Source: Rhabdophis nuchalis (lineage: Eukaryota > Chordata > Lepidosauria > Squamata > Natricidae). Taken from it: a stretch of 64,000 nt of DNA. The translations under genes were made by a program, and so were the position numbers. This document shows, piece after piece, positions 21,734 through 31,775 of the stretch. The notes under the pieces were generated by a model, which was given only the letters and a program-made list of their open reading frames with translations, was not told where the DNA came from and searched no databases. Numbering within the stretch: the stretch's first letter is position 1; each line of letters opens with the position of its first letter. The stretch spans positions 98,754,375 to 98,818,374 of the forward strand of contig CM077644.1 in assembly GCA_039707465.1 (NCBI GenBank). The letters run 5' to 3'.

Positions 21734-22690
21734 ACAACGTTATCAGGTAGGTCAAGTTCGAAATCCAGATTCGACCCAAAACACTCTGCGTTTTTAACTC
21801 ATGCCTACTATATTGTGTCGATTTAGACGTGTAGGAAAACGGGTCACATCTGCTGGAGACGCGACCCAAAAGGCCACCGTCGTATGGCTTGGGGAAATTG
21901 GCGTGTTTGGCACCGGGGAAATGAAGAGATGATTTAAATCCCAGTTGACGGCTGGCTGACCGGTGGAGGAACGAAGGAAAAAATAATGGGAAAATTGTGA
22001 TGCCTTTGGTGCTCTCTAAGCTCTGTTGTTTGCTTGCAGACGTTTCGTTACCGACTACGCCTGTGCAAGCAAACAACCGAGCTCAAAGAGCAGCAAGGTC
22101 TCCAACAGTTCAACTCTGAGCTACGTATATTTTCTTATATTAAAAATGGAAAAAGGAAAGGTGGGGCAGAGGAAAGTATTAAGGGCCAGCCGGGAGCTTT
22201 TTTTGTTGTTGTAAAGGGGTGGGGGTGGGGGAGGAGGAGGGAAAGCAGCAGAAAGCATTGCATGAAGTGGACAAACAGGGACGGGGTCGAATGTAATTAA
22301 AGAACCCGAAGTAGGTTTTTTGGTTTTTTTTGCTGGTTAAAACTGTCCAAAGAGGCGGGAAAGTTGCTTTCGGAAATGCTGCCTCCGCCGAGAAGAGGCA
22401 GCCTCCGATCTAGTATCTGGTGCGAGGAGGGAATTCATACTCCCAGAATTCATACTCACATCTCAAAATACGTTTTTGTGTTGTGTTTTTGCACTTCAGC
22501 AGTGGTAACTAGATGTCAGCCAGTCGCATTCCTGTCCTGGGAACTGCATGGAGAAACTGGTCATCTTGACCCGATTGTAGTTAATCGTTGTAGCTTTTCC
22601 AAGATCATTCTAATACTGTAATGTCTTTCATCCTCTCTCTCTGCCTTATCCAATTTCTCCTTTTTCCTCTAACCTTGCCAATGATAATTA
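21734..22690. other. CpG-containing patch with an inverted repeat
   Basis: Bases 21740-22420 hold more CpG than their surroundings (for example GACGCGACCC, CCACCGTCGT, CGTTACCGACTACG). An imperfect inverted repeat of about 33-bp arms lies at 22012-22090 (TTGTTTGCTTGCAGACGT / ACGCCTGTGCAAGCAAACAA). The composition could reflect an unrecognised young repeat or a regulatory region. No exon is recognised. Confidence 0.4.
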
Positions 22691-22698
22691 TTGTAGAC

Positions 22699-22807
22699 CA
22701 GAGTTTCTTCAACCTTGGCAACTTGAGGTATGGGCCTAGCATCCTGGCTGGGGATTCTGGGAATTGAAGTCCAGACATATTCAAGTTGCTAAGGTTGCGA
22801 AACACTG
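22699..22807. mobile_element. hAT-like palindromic MITE
   Basis: Ends CAGAGTTTCTTCAACCTTGG and CTAAGGTTGCGAAACACTG. Flanks TTGTAGAC (22691-22698) and TTGTGGAC (22808-22815) match at 7 of 8. Confidence 0.85.
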
Positions 22808-22815
22808 TTGTGGAC

Positions 22816-24604
22816 CATCATCTCACATCACATACCTAAAAGGTGAGATATTTCCGCTTGCAGATTATTCTTTAAATATTTTTTTTAAATTTTATTTCTA
22901 AAATTAAAATACACAGTCCAAAAAAGATGAGAAAAAAGACAAGACAAACATACAACATCAGAAAATGGATAATAGGTTTTCATATTTGTAATATTTTTTT
23001 AATGTCATATGGTAATTTAGCAAATAAAAGATGTAGAAGGCCATAAATTATGGACCTATTTTACTAGTGGGAGAGGGGGGAAACTGTTACTGTTGAAATA
23101 TATTCATCAGTATTCAACCAGGGGGACAATCTATGTGTATTTTTGTTTCTTTGTTTTTATGCACTTTTTTCCTGTTTGCAGATTATTATTATAAAGGAAA
23201 GGCGACCCTTTTTTTGGCCCAGAAATGGCTGATTAGTTAAAAGTCCATGGTACTTTTATCGCGCTACCGGAGGGCAGTGGTGCAGGAGTCCCTTGGTTGG
23301 CAGAAAAGTATGCTGAAATTCAGTGTGTTGCTCATTCCTAATTTATTGCAGCTCACATTAAAGAAAAGAATAGACAACTTATCCCTGATTGATTTCTTGT
23401 AAAGAAATATGGAGATGTCCTTAAGGAGGGAATTCAGTAACTATTATGTATCAATCAATTTAGATAGATAGGGAAGAAAAAACTTGAAACTTCCCTATCT
23501 TGATTCTGTTTTCATATAAAATAAGAGAGGTGGGAAACCGAAGGCTTGTGAGATTCTGTTGTTGTGCCATAGGACAAGAAAGCAGAATTATAATAGTTCA
23601 TTTGGTATCAGTTTCCTGTCCTGATCTTCAAAAAGCTGAAACTTCTTTTCCCACCTGCCTGTGGACAAGCAGTTCCTAATGTTCTATTGAGTAGGGAAGT
23701 CTAAGCAGGTGCTTAAAATGTCAGATTTATCTACCAATCAAGTTGTAGTTGTATGTGGAGTGAAGCCGGAGGGAGCCAACCCAGTTCTCATTCAGTGCAT
23801 CCTCTCATGGTCCCCTGTGACCTGTCAGATGGGCTAGTTCTGAACATGGATCTAACCATATTCTGAAAGAGCATGCTAAATCTAGGTTTAAAACTAAACC
23901 AGTTGACAAGTCACAGATGGAGAGAGAGGTAAGGCGTGGAATGAAGGCAGGAGACGATTAATGAGCCATTTCGTAGTGTAATAATGCAAAAATATATAGC
24001 AACTGGCAGTGATGGATCACAAAGTCTATTCTAACCTTGTGGCCATTAGCACTTAATGTTGCCATATCCAGAATTGACTCAGAAAAATTAAGATAATATC
24101 AGTAAAAATTGCAGCCCTGCAAAATCCCAGGAAAACACCTGTAATATGTACAATGGTAACAGGACTAGCAATCCTTTTAAAAAGTTTACTTTCCCCCCAC
24201 CCCAGGTGAAATCCACACCCACTCTTTTGACCTGGCTCTGCCAACTTGCTTGGGGCCCCAATGTGGGGCATGTTATTTTGGAAGTTACTGGACTAAGGTA
24301 AGCTCCCTCCCCTCCTTCACCCTGTGCGCATCTTGCTCCCTTCCTTCCCATCTTTGTCAATTTTAAACCAAAGTTAGTATTACTATGTATTCTAATATTT
24401 TATATAGTTGTTTTTCTTGATTGTAAGTTGACTAGAGTTGCCTCTAGGAAAGATGGGTAGCTTGTAAGTTTAATCAATAAATAGTAAAATAAACACACGG
24501 GTGGAAGAACTTGACTTTCTTTCCTGGTTTAAACCAACCTGTGTGGCACATGATGAATGCTTTTGCAAGAATCTAATGTGCTATATGCTCTAAACTAGGA
24601 ATGA

Positions 24605-24606
<2 letters not shown>
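22816..24606. other. AT-rich stretch, nothing recognised
   Basis: No coding motifs or element termini recognised. Two open frames on the minus strand around 24053-24360 share one region in two frames and look incidental. Confidence 0.45.
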
Positions 24607-24635
<29 letters not shown>

Positions 24636-25209
24636 TTATTTATATACTGCCTCCTCTCCCCGAAGGGACTCGGAGCGGTGCACAGGGAATAAAAACCAAT
24701 ATAAAATACATAGAAAAAATCAATACTTAAGAAACGAATTAAACAATTGTCCCTGCGCTAAAATCCCTTAAATTAAATTATACTAAAACCCCTAAAGCCC
24801 TATAAAAAGATGGGAGCCTAACCTAGGCCGGCCAAGCAGAAAAAGTGTGTTTTGAGTTTTTGACGGAAGGAGCGGAGGTCTGTTGTTGTTCTAATTTCGG
24901 GGGGAAGGTCGTTCCAGAGGGCTGGGCCCGCCACAGAGAAGGCCCTTCCCCTGGGCGTCGCCCGCTGGCATAGCCTAGTGGACGGCACCCGGAGTAGTCC
25001 CTCTCTGTGGGAGCGGATCGGTCGCAGGGATGTGTGGGGCAGAATCCGATCCCGCAGATAACTAGGTCCCGTGCCATGGAGCGCTTTAAAGATGATAACT
25101 AACACCTTGAAGCGCACCCGAAAGACGACAGGCAGCCAGTGCAGCTCGCGCAAGAGAGGTGTTATATGGGTGTACCTAGCGGTCCCCATTATTGCTCGCG
25201 CGGCTGCAT
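24607..25209 (-). mobile_element. L2 LINE 3' end, young copy
   Basis: A minus-strand open frame (24818-25189) encodes the C-terminus of an L2 ORF2 ([20 protein letters not shown]..., ending FFCLAGLG). By my count it differs at 8 of 103 residues from the end of the intact ORF at 31776-34574. Next come a short 3' UTR, the GTGCACCGCTCCGAGTCCC terminus, and (ATT)n on the minus strand (AAT on plus, 24607-24634). It is 5' truncated at about 25209. Confidence 0.92.
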
Positions 25210-25215
25210 TAAATA

Positions 25216-25887
25216 AACCAAGTTTATTGTTCTTTTAAAAGTCTGCTGGATCTACACTCTCAGTTCTGATGTTTGAAAGGGCTTATTGAGCATTATGGCA
25301 GCACAAAGCCTCTGCAGAAAGATGCTCAAGCCAAAAGGGCCATATGGGATAATTTCTGGTACCTGGAGAGAAAGGGTGTGCTCCACCAACCCAAAGTGAC
25401 TCCTGAGGCTGGGCAGATCTGAAACTCTAATTACATCAGCAGTCACATCATCGGTGAAATATGGGAGATTGCATCCAGAGCCAAAATTGTGTTGGAAAGG
25501 GAAGGAAAATACTACTTTGGGAATAGCTAAGGATGACTTTTTTTTTATTATCTTGAACTCCATAATTCAAAAAGATCTTATCTCCTCTCTTGTGTGTTCC
25601 GTAATGGCCAACTATCATAGAATATTATTTTTAGAAAATCCACTGTTATCACTGAAATGTTTACATCTCTCACAGTTGTGTCTAAATTTGCAGATATATA
25701 CTTCCCTAGGGTTAGTCTCTGTTTCTCTATTGATCATCTTTGTCTGTTCTTGAGGTCAAGGTTACAAAACCCACCCAGTTTAATTTATTTCAGTCCAATT
25801 TAATTTCTTCCAGTCCTACAATTTTTATAACACATTTACTGTATAAACCACAGAGATATGGAGGTAGTGTGAATCTTCACCTATCCT
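25216..25887. other. No feature recognised
   Basis: Overlapping frames on both strands near 25252-25753 have no motifs. Confidence 0.4.
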
Positions 25888-26125
25888 AGTCCAGTTTGGT
25901 CTAATGGTTCAGGCACCAAGCTAGATAGCAGCAGAATGTGAATTCCAGTCCCACCAAAGATATGAAAGCTGTTTGAATGACTTTGGGCCAATCACTGTCT
26001 CTCTCTCTCTCAATCCAATTCACAGGATGGTTGTGTGGAAAATAGGAGGAAGATGGAATATTAAGTATGCTTGCTGCCTTGAATTATTTATAAGAATAAG
26101 GTGTGATAAAATAATCTTAACAAGC
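25888..26125 (+). mobile_element. Sauria SINE
   Basis: Head CAGTTTGGTCTAATGGTTCA with a tRNA-like A-box, middle GACTTTGGGCCAATCACTGT, then GGATGGTTGTGTGGAAAATA and the Bov-B-like end GCCTTGAATTATTTATAAGA. Full-length structure with moderate decay. Confidence 0.85.
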
Positions 26126-26467
26126 CCCCATCATCTTGCTCCAAATTTAGTTATTGTAGTACATTCCTGTCCATTGTAAAGACAAAATACTGAAAAGAGT
26201 AAGATGTTTTAGCACACTCATTAAATCTTCATAGGCATTCCAGCATTCATACGGGCTACTTGCTGTATTCAATAAAGCTAAAGTAAACTTGTTTCTTATA
26301 TTCCTTGTTCTCGCCCTTATACAACTTGTGTTAACTCTTTCCGTTTGCCTTTTCTGAAATCTGTCTATTAGTATTTTTCTCCCCCTTTAGAATAGTATTG
26401 TTTATAGGCTTTGTGCAGTGGTTTAACAATTTGCCTTCTTTCAATTCTTCACTTCTCTTTACAGGTA
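26126..26467. other. No feature recognised
   Basis: AT-rich sequence between the SINE and the Tigger-like composite. Confidence 0.4.
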
Positions 26468-26582
26468 CAGATAGTCCTCAACTTACGACAGTAGTGTAAC
26501 CTGGAATTTCTATTGTATTCATGACAGTTATAAGTTGAGGCACCCATGTGACCAACCCAATTTTGCAACATTTCCTGTAGCT

Positions 26583-27112
26583 TCCTGCGTGAGCTACACT
26601 GGCTTCCGGTGGCTTTCTGGGTGCAATTCAAGGTGTTGGTTACTATCTTTAAAGTGCTCCATGGCTTAGGACCTGGGTACCTACGAGATCGCCTTCTGCC
26701 ACCGAGAGCCTCCCACCGGCCAGTACGCTTCCATAGAGAGGGTCTCCTCATGGTGCCGTCAGCTAAAATTGTCGACTGGTGACACCCAGGGGGAGAGCCT
26801 TCTCTGTGGGAGCACCTGTCCTCTGGAACGAATTGCCCCCAGAGTTACGAATTATCCCTGACCTACGCACCTTCCGCCGTACTCTCAAAACCTTTCTTTT
26901 CCAACAAGCCGGGCTGGCGTAAATATGAATTTTTATTAATTTTAATTGGGGTTTATTGGTTTTTAATCTTATGAGGGGCCAAATTATTTAATATGTTTTT
27001 TTTAATAGTTTTTAACTTTTATATATCTGTTTTACTTTGGCTGTACACCGCCCTGAGTCCTTCGGGAGTAGGACGGTATAAAAAATTAATAAATAATAAA
27101 TAGTAATAGTGA
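26583..27112 (+). mobile_element. L2 LINE 3' end
   Basis: Sequence homologous to the end of L2 ORF2 (GTGAGCTACACTGGCTTCC through CTTTCTTTTCCAACAAGCC), broken by frameshifts. It is followed by the 3' UTR and the terminal hairpin CACCGCCCTGAGTCC...GGGAGTAGGACGGT, and ends in AATAA-type repeats. It lies inside the Tigger-like MITE. Confidence 0.88.
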
Positions 27113-27420
27113 TTGTTAAAGCAAATGTGGTGTGATCATTAAGCAAGCCCATTGTCTACCATGGGTGATTTTTTTTGCCAGAAACCAAAGTAAACACTAA
27201 TTTGCTGCAAGAAACATCATACAGTAAATCATGGCCATGTGACTACAGGATGCTTCAAAAGGCGTAAACGTGGGTTGGTTGCCAAGTATCCAAAATGCTG
27301 CGGCCACAGGGGGAGTCCAGATGTTAGAACTTCAACTCTGGATCATAAATACCGTATTTTTCGGAGTATAAGACGCACCGGAGTATAAGACGCACCAAGG
27401 TTTTGAAGAGGTAATTTACA

Positions 27421-28950
27421 AAAAAAAGTAGGTAGGTAGGTAGGTAGATAGATAGATAGAGGGAGAGAGAGGGAGAGAAAGAAAGAAAGAGAAATACGGT
27501 AGGTAGGTAGATAAAGGGATAGAGAGAGAGAGAGAAATAGAGAGAAATACAGTAGGGAGGTAGGGAGAGAGAGTGTGTGTGTAGGTAGGTAGGTAGGTAG
27601 AGGGATAGAGAGAGAAATAGAAAGAGAGAGAGAAAGACAATAGGTATGTAGGGGGAGAGGGAGATGTGTGTGTGTAGGTAGGTAGGTAGAAGGATAGAGA
27701 GAGAAATAGAAAGAGAGAAAGACAATTGGTATGTAGGGGGAGAGGGAGATGTGTGTGTGTAGGTAGGTAGGTAGAAGGATAGAGAGAGAAATAGAAAGAG
27801 AGAGAGAAAGACAATAGGTATGTAGGGGGAGAGGGAGATGTGTGTGTGTAGGTAGGTAGGTAGAGGGATAGAGAGAGAAATAGAAAGAGAGAGAGAAAGA
27901 CAATAGGTATGTAGGGAGAGAGGGAGATGTGTGTGTGTAGGTAGGTAGGTAGAAGGATAGAGAGAAATAGAAAGAGAGAGAAAGACAATAGGTATGTAGG
28001 GGGAGAGGGAGATGTGTGTGTGTAGGTAGGTAGGTAGAAGGATAGAGAGAGAAATAGAAAGAGAGAGAGAAAGACAATAGGTATGTAGGGGGAGAGGGAG
28101 ATGTGTGTGTGTAGGTAGGTAGGTAGAAGGATAGAGAGAAATAGAAAGAGAGAGAAAGACAATAGGTATGTAGGGGGAGAGGGAGATGTGTGTGTGTAGG
28201 TAGGTAGGTAGAAGGATAGAGAGAGAAATAGAAAGAGAGAAAGACAATTGGTATGTAGGGGGAGAGGGAGATGTGTGTGTGTAGGTAGGTAGGTAGAAGG
28301 ATAGAGAGAGAAATAGAAAGAGAGAGAGAAAGACAATAGGTATGTAGGGGGAGAGGGAGATGTGTGTGTGTAGGTAGGTAGGTAGAGGGATAGAGAGAGA
28401 AATAGAAAGAGAGAGAGAGACAATAGGTATGTAGGGAGAGAGGGAGATGTGTGTGTGTAGGTAGGTAGGTAGAAGGATAGAGAGAAATAGAAAGAGAGAG
28501 AAAGACAATAGGTATGTAGGGGGAGAGGGAGATGTGTGTGTGTAGGTAGGTAGGTAGAAGGATAGAGAGAGAAATAGAAAGAGAGAGAGAAAGACAATAG
28601 GTATGTAGGGGGAGAGGGAGATGTGTGTGTGTAGGTAGGTAGGTAGAAGGATGAGAGAGAAATAGAAAGAGAGAGAAAGACAATAGGTATGTAGGGGGAG
28701 AGGGAGATGTGTGTGTGTAGGTAGGTAGGTAGACGGATGAGAGAGAAATAGAAATACAGTAGGTAGGATGGAAGAGAGAGTGTGTGTGTAGGTAGGTAGG
28801 TAGAAGTATATATATAGAGAAATAGAGAGAGAGAGAGAGAAATACAGTAAGTAGGGAGTGTGTGTGTGTGTGTGTAGTTAGGTAGAAGGATAGAGAGAGA
28901 AAGAGAAAGAGAGAAATACAGTAGGTAGGTAAAAAGAGAGAGAGATTAGA
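27421..28950. repeat. Minisatellite, 85-89 bp unit, about 13 copies
   Basis: The anchor GGTATGTAGGG recurs at about 27643, 27728, 27817, 27906, 27991, 28080, 28165, 28250, 28339, 28427, 28511, 28600 and 28686, giving spacings of about 84-89 bp. The roughly 4-bp difference comes from GAGA copy number. Each unit has (GTAG)n, GGATAGAGAGAGAAATAG, GACAATAGGTATGTAGG, GGGAGAGGGAGATGTG and (GT)n blocks. Edges degrade into variants with AAATACAGTAGG. Three minus-strand frames stay open for 393-446 codons only because the unit lacks stops. Confidence 0.95.
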
Positions 28951-29026
28951 TAGGGAGGTTGATGTTCTCAGGTGTATTTATCTATGTCCTGCAGAAGGAA
29001 ATCGCTGACAAACCTTAAAACTTTGT

Positions 29027-29705
29027 TTATGCTTGCTCAGAAACAGTTAAAGAGCCTTCCAAAAGGGGAGGGGGAGCCTTTGCATGGGACAAACTTGAAA
29101 AACAGCCCATTTCTCCGTGAAAATGAGGCCATTTTTTTTTCCAAATAAAAAGCATAACTAGCCTTGGGGGGGGGGGGGGGCTTGCAGAATGCTCCTGGGG
29201 TGTGTGTGAAAATGAGCAAAAAACCCGCCCCATTTATCGCCCGTTTGAGGCTAATTCCTGCCCTCCCCAGCCCTCAGGAGCTGTCTGGAAGGCTCGGCAC
29301 AGCCAGTTTGGTGAAGGGGGCGGGGTTCCAGGAGGCAAAAAGGGTTTTTTTGTGCTTTGCATACTTCCCCAAACTGCTCTTTCTCCGCGAAAACCGATTT
29401 TCTTCAAATAAAAAGCATAACTATCCTTGGGGGGGCTTGCAGAATGCTCCTGGAGGGGTGGGGGATAAAAAATGAGCAAAAAACCCATCCCATTTATCGC
29501 GAAAACGGACCATTTTTATGTCAAATAAATTGCATGCATAGCCCTATGGAGGCTTATAGAGTGCTGCTGGGGGCTGGGGGAGGGGGGAACGGCCCGTTTG
29601 AGGCTAATTTCTGCCCTCCCCAGCCCCCAGGAGCTCTCTGGAAGCCTCCATAAGACTAGGCACAGCCAGTTTGGTGAAGGGGGGTGGGGTTCCAGGAGGC
29701 AAAAA
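29027..29705. repeat. Diverged GC-rich blocks inside the TIR element
   Basis: CAAATAAAAAGCATAACTA-type blocks occur near 29141, 29404 and 29521, and GTTTGAGGCTAATT...CCAGGAGGCAAAA blocks occur twice (29242-29341 and 29596-29704). This indicates duplication or gene-conversion-like growth of the interior. A run of about 15 G lies at 29166-29180. Confidence 0.7.
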
Positions 29706-29861
29706 ATACTGTATTCGATGTATAAGACGCACCCAGATTTTCAGCCTCTTTTTAGAGGGAAAAAGGTGCGTCTTATACTCCAAAAAATACGGTATATTTG
29801 GGGGGCCTGTTATAACTTTGAACAGTCACTAAATGACTGATTATAAGTTGAGTACTACCAG

Positions 29862-31744
29862 TATATTTCTGTACAGAGACCTTTTACAGTTGCTTAAGCC
29901 AGCTTTTCTTTGTTCACAGGGAAAATCTGAATGTAGTCATCAAACATTTCCTAAGCTTTCGTTCTTTTCCTTAGCTATCATTACTGTTGATTCTGAAAGC
30001 TGCTTATATTCTTTTTCTCTTTGAAATTTTGGAACTGTTCAGCTTCAGTTTTTACAGTGTATCTTATCTCTCCTCTTGTAAAAGAAGTCTTTTTACATGA
30101 GAATGCTAAATCTGTTGAAGATATCCCTTCTCTTTTACATTTTTAAAAATATAATCCACACAATTGACTTCAATGATTCACCAGTAATTCCATAATTACT
30201 GGTGAATTGCATTTTTCCATCTTTCTATTTTTCATTTTCTCATAATTTCATTCTTCTGCATCCCAATCACATATTAGTATTTTTATGTCCTTTCTTGATG
30301 TGTGTAACACACCTCTTTCAATTTACCACGGAATTCCTCATCACAGCTACTATAGGTGCATATGTTTGTTCAACATGGATGATAACTGTATAAACAATAG
30401 ATGTGATCTTATTATTTATTGAAATCCATCATATGGGCTGTTTAGTTGGTTAGCGTATTTCCGACTTAAAGAAGTATAGCCTGACCACCCAAATCCAGTC
30501 ATTTTTAATGTAGTTTTAGACTCTCCTAAAATGAGAGTCTAAAACTACTTTAAAGGTTTGATGCACTTACTCAGTCACAACGGAAGTGCCTTCTGATCTG
30601 CATTATATGGCACTCAGCTCATCTAAGTTTTCCAACCGTATCCAAGCAATTTTCTTGGTCACAATGTGGAAAATTAATCATCAGTGTCATTTTCTGAAAT
30701 ATTTTTTTCAACCTGCAATTTATTTGTACTTCTGGGATTTTCCAGGTGGTCTCCCATCCCAGTAATTTTTCCAAATCAGCTAGAGATTGCCACCTGCCGA
30801 AGATGAAGTAACGCAAAGTAAAATCCTTAGTTGTTTTTTTAAAATAAAACTGGTTACCAAATAATGATTGGGTCCATAAATTAATAAAATCTATATTCTG
30901 GCCAAATGTGAACTTCATGAAGCTTATAAAGTAATTAACGGGGTTACTTTGTGTGCCAATGTTCATCAATCTGAGCTACAAGTGTACACATGTACACACA
31001 CACAGGGTTTAAACTTCGTTACAGTCTTAATATGAGAGTCTTATTGGAATCTCATAATTCAGATTCCTTACTACAGCATTTTTTCCATCTGGCCGCTCTT
31101 TTGTATAACTTGAAGTAAACTAGTTGCTTGATGGTCATAGATAATGTAAAGTCAGACTTATTTTTCCAGATGTTTCTTAGCATCTTTTATATACAGTCTA
31201 TTATGGATCCAAAACTTGTAGAGTTTCCACATCATTTCATACACAACCTTGTATTTTATTAACACATTTTCAAGCAGCGCTTCCTGTTTATTTATTAACC
31301 ATATTAATTAATCAGTCTCTTTCCACTGAAGGTTATTTCATGACATATTTCTTTAGAGACTTCATGTTTACCCTGCACAATTTCCATACGTATGCAGTGA
31401 ATAAGTTGTTATTTTAGGAACAAAAATAGTTGCTCAGACGAGTCTGAGAGATGGCAGAATGCATTCTCTGTCCCTTTTGAGGTGTGCCATTGTAACAAAG
31501 GAGTCTAGACTTTGGCTGCTTAAGTGTACATTCTATCTATGGGTCATATACATATTAAAGTACAGCGCGGACAATTTTTACAAAAAAATTAACTTCTGCT
31601 GTTTTCTGTTTAAAGTGAATGTGAGCAAATTCCACTTTAAAGCCATTTTAAACCTTTAAAAAGAAACAGAAGAAGCAAAATAGCTTTATGAGAAAAATAG
31701 ACCTACGGTACATTTATACCGTAGTATAATGTACTACGTAGTAC
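29862..31744. other. AT-rich stretch with small hairpins
   Basis: A perfect hairpin lies at 30511-30547 (15-bp stem, arm TAGTTTTAGACTCTC, 7-base loop). Two short palindromes lie at 31704-31723 and 31731-31744 (GTACTACGTAGTAC), just before the L2 element. No coding motifs recognised. Confidence 0.5.
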
Positions 31745-31775
31745 AGAGGGAGTACAGAGCCAGGGCCTGCGGCTG

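Larger units (their letters stand above)
27352..29792. mobile_element. TIR DNA element with minisatellite core
   Basis: The ends CCGTATTTTTCGGAGTATAA and TTATACTCCAAAAAATACGG are inverted and both flanked by TA. The GGAGTATAAGACGCACC block is tandemly duplicated at the left end. The right end (29708-29792) is itself a hairpin with TATAAGACGCACC / GGTGCGTCTTATA arms, so it could be a separate small MITE. The interior is the minisatellite (27421-28950) and three related GC-rich blocks (29027-29705). No transposase frame. Superfamily not settled. Confidence 0.65.
26468..29861 (+). mobile_element. Tigger-like MITE with two nested insertions
   Basis: The left end CAGATAGTCCTCAACTTACG follows TA (26466-26467). 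The right end ATAAGTTGAGTACTACCAG (29843-29861) precedes TA. Family words occur between the inserts (GTTGGTTGCCAAGTATCC near 27275; AACTTTGAACAGTCACTAAA near 29814). Removing an L2 fragment (26583-27112) and a TIR element (27352-29792) would leave a MITE of about 420 bases, close to the 379 bp of the copy at 12522-12900. Confidence 0.7.

Noticed and set aside
27324..28683. Three minus-strand frames of 393-446 codons rich in Ser, Leu, Pro, Tyr, Thr, His
   Set aside because: They are the three translations of one minisatellite whose unit has no stop codon on that strand. There is no non-repeat protein content.
27421..28950. Regularly spaced repeats resembling a CRISPR array
   Set aside because: The repeats are head-to-tail without unique spacers and lie inside a vertebrate transposon. 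This is a minisatellite.
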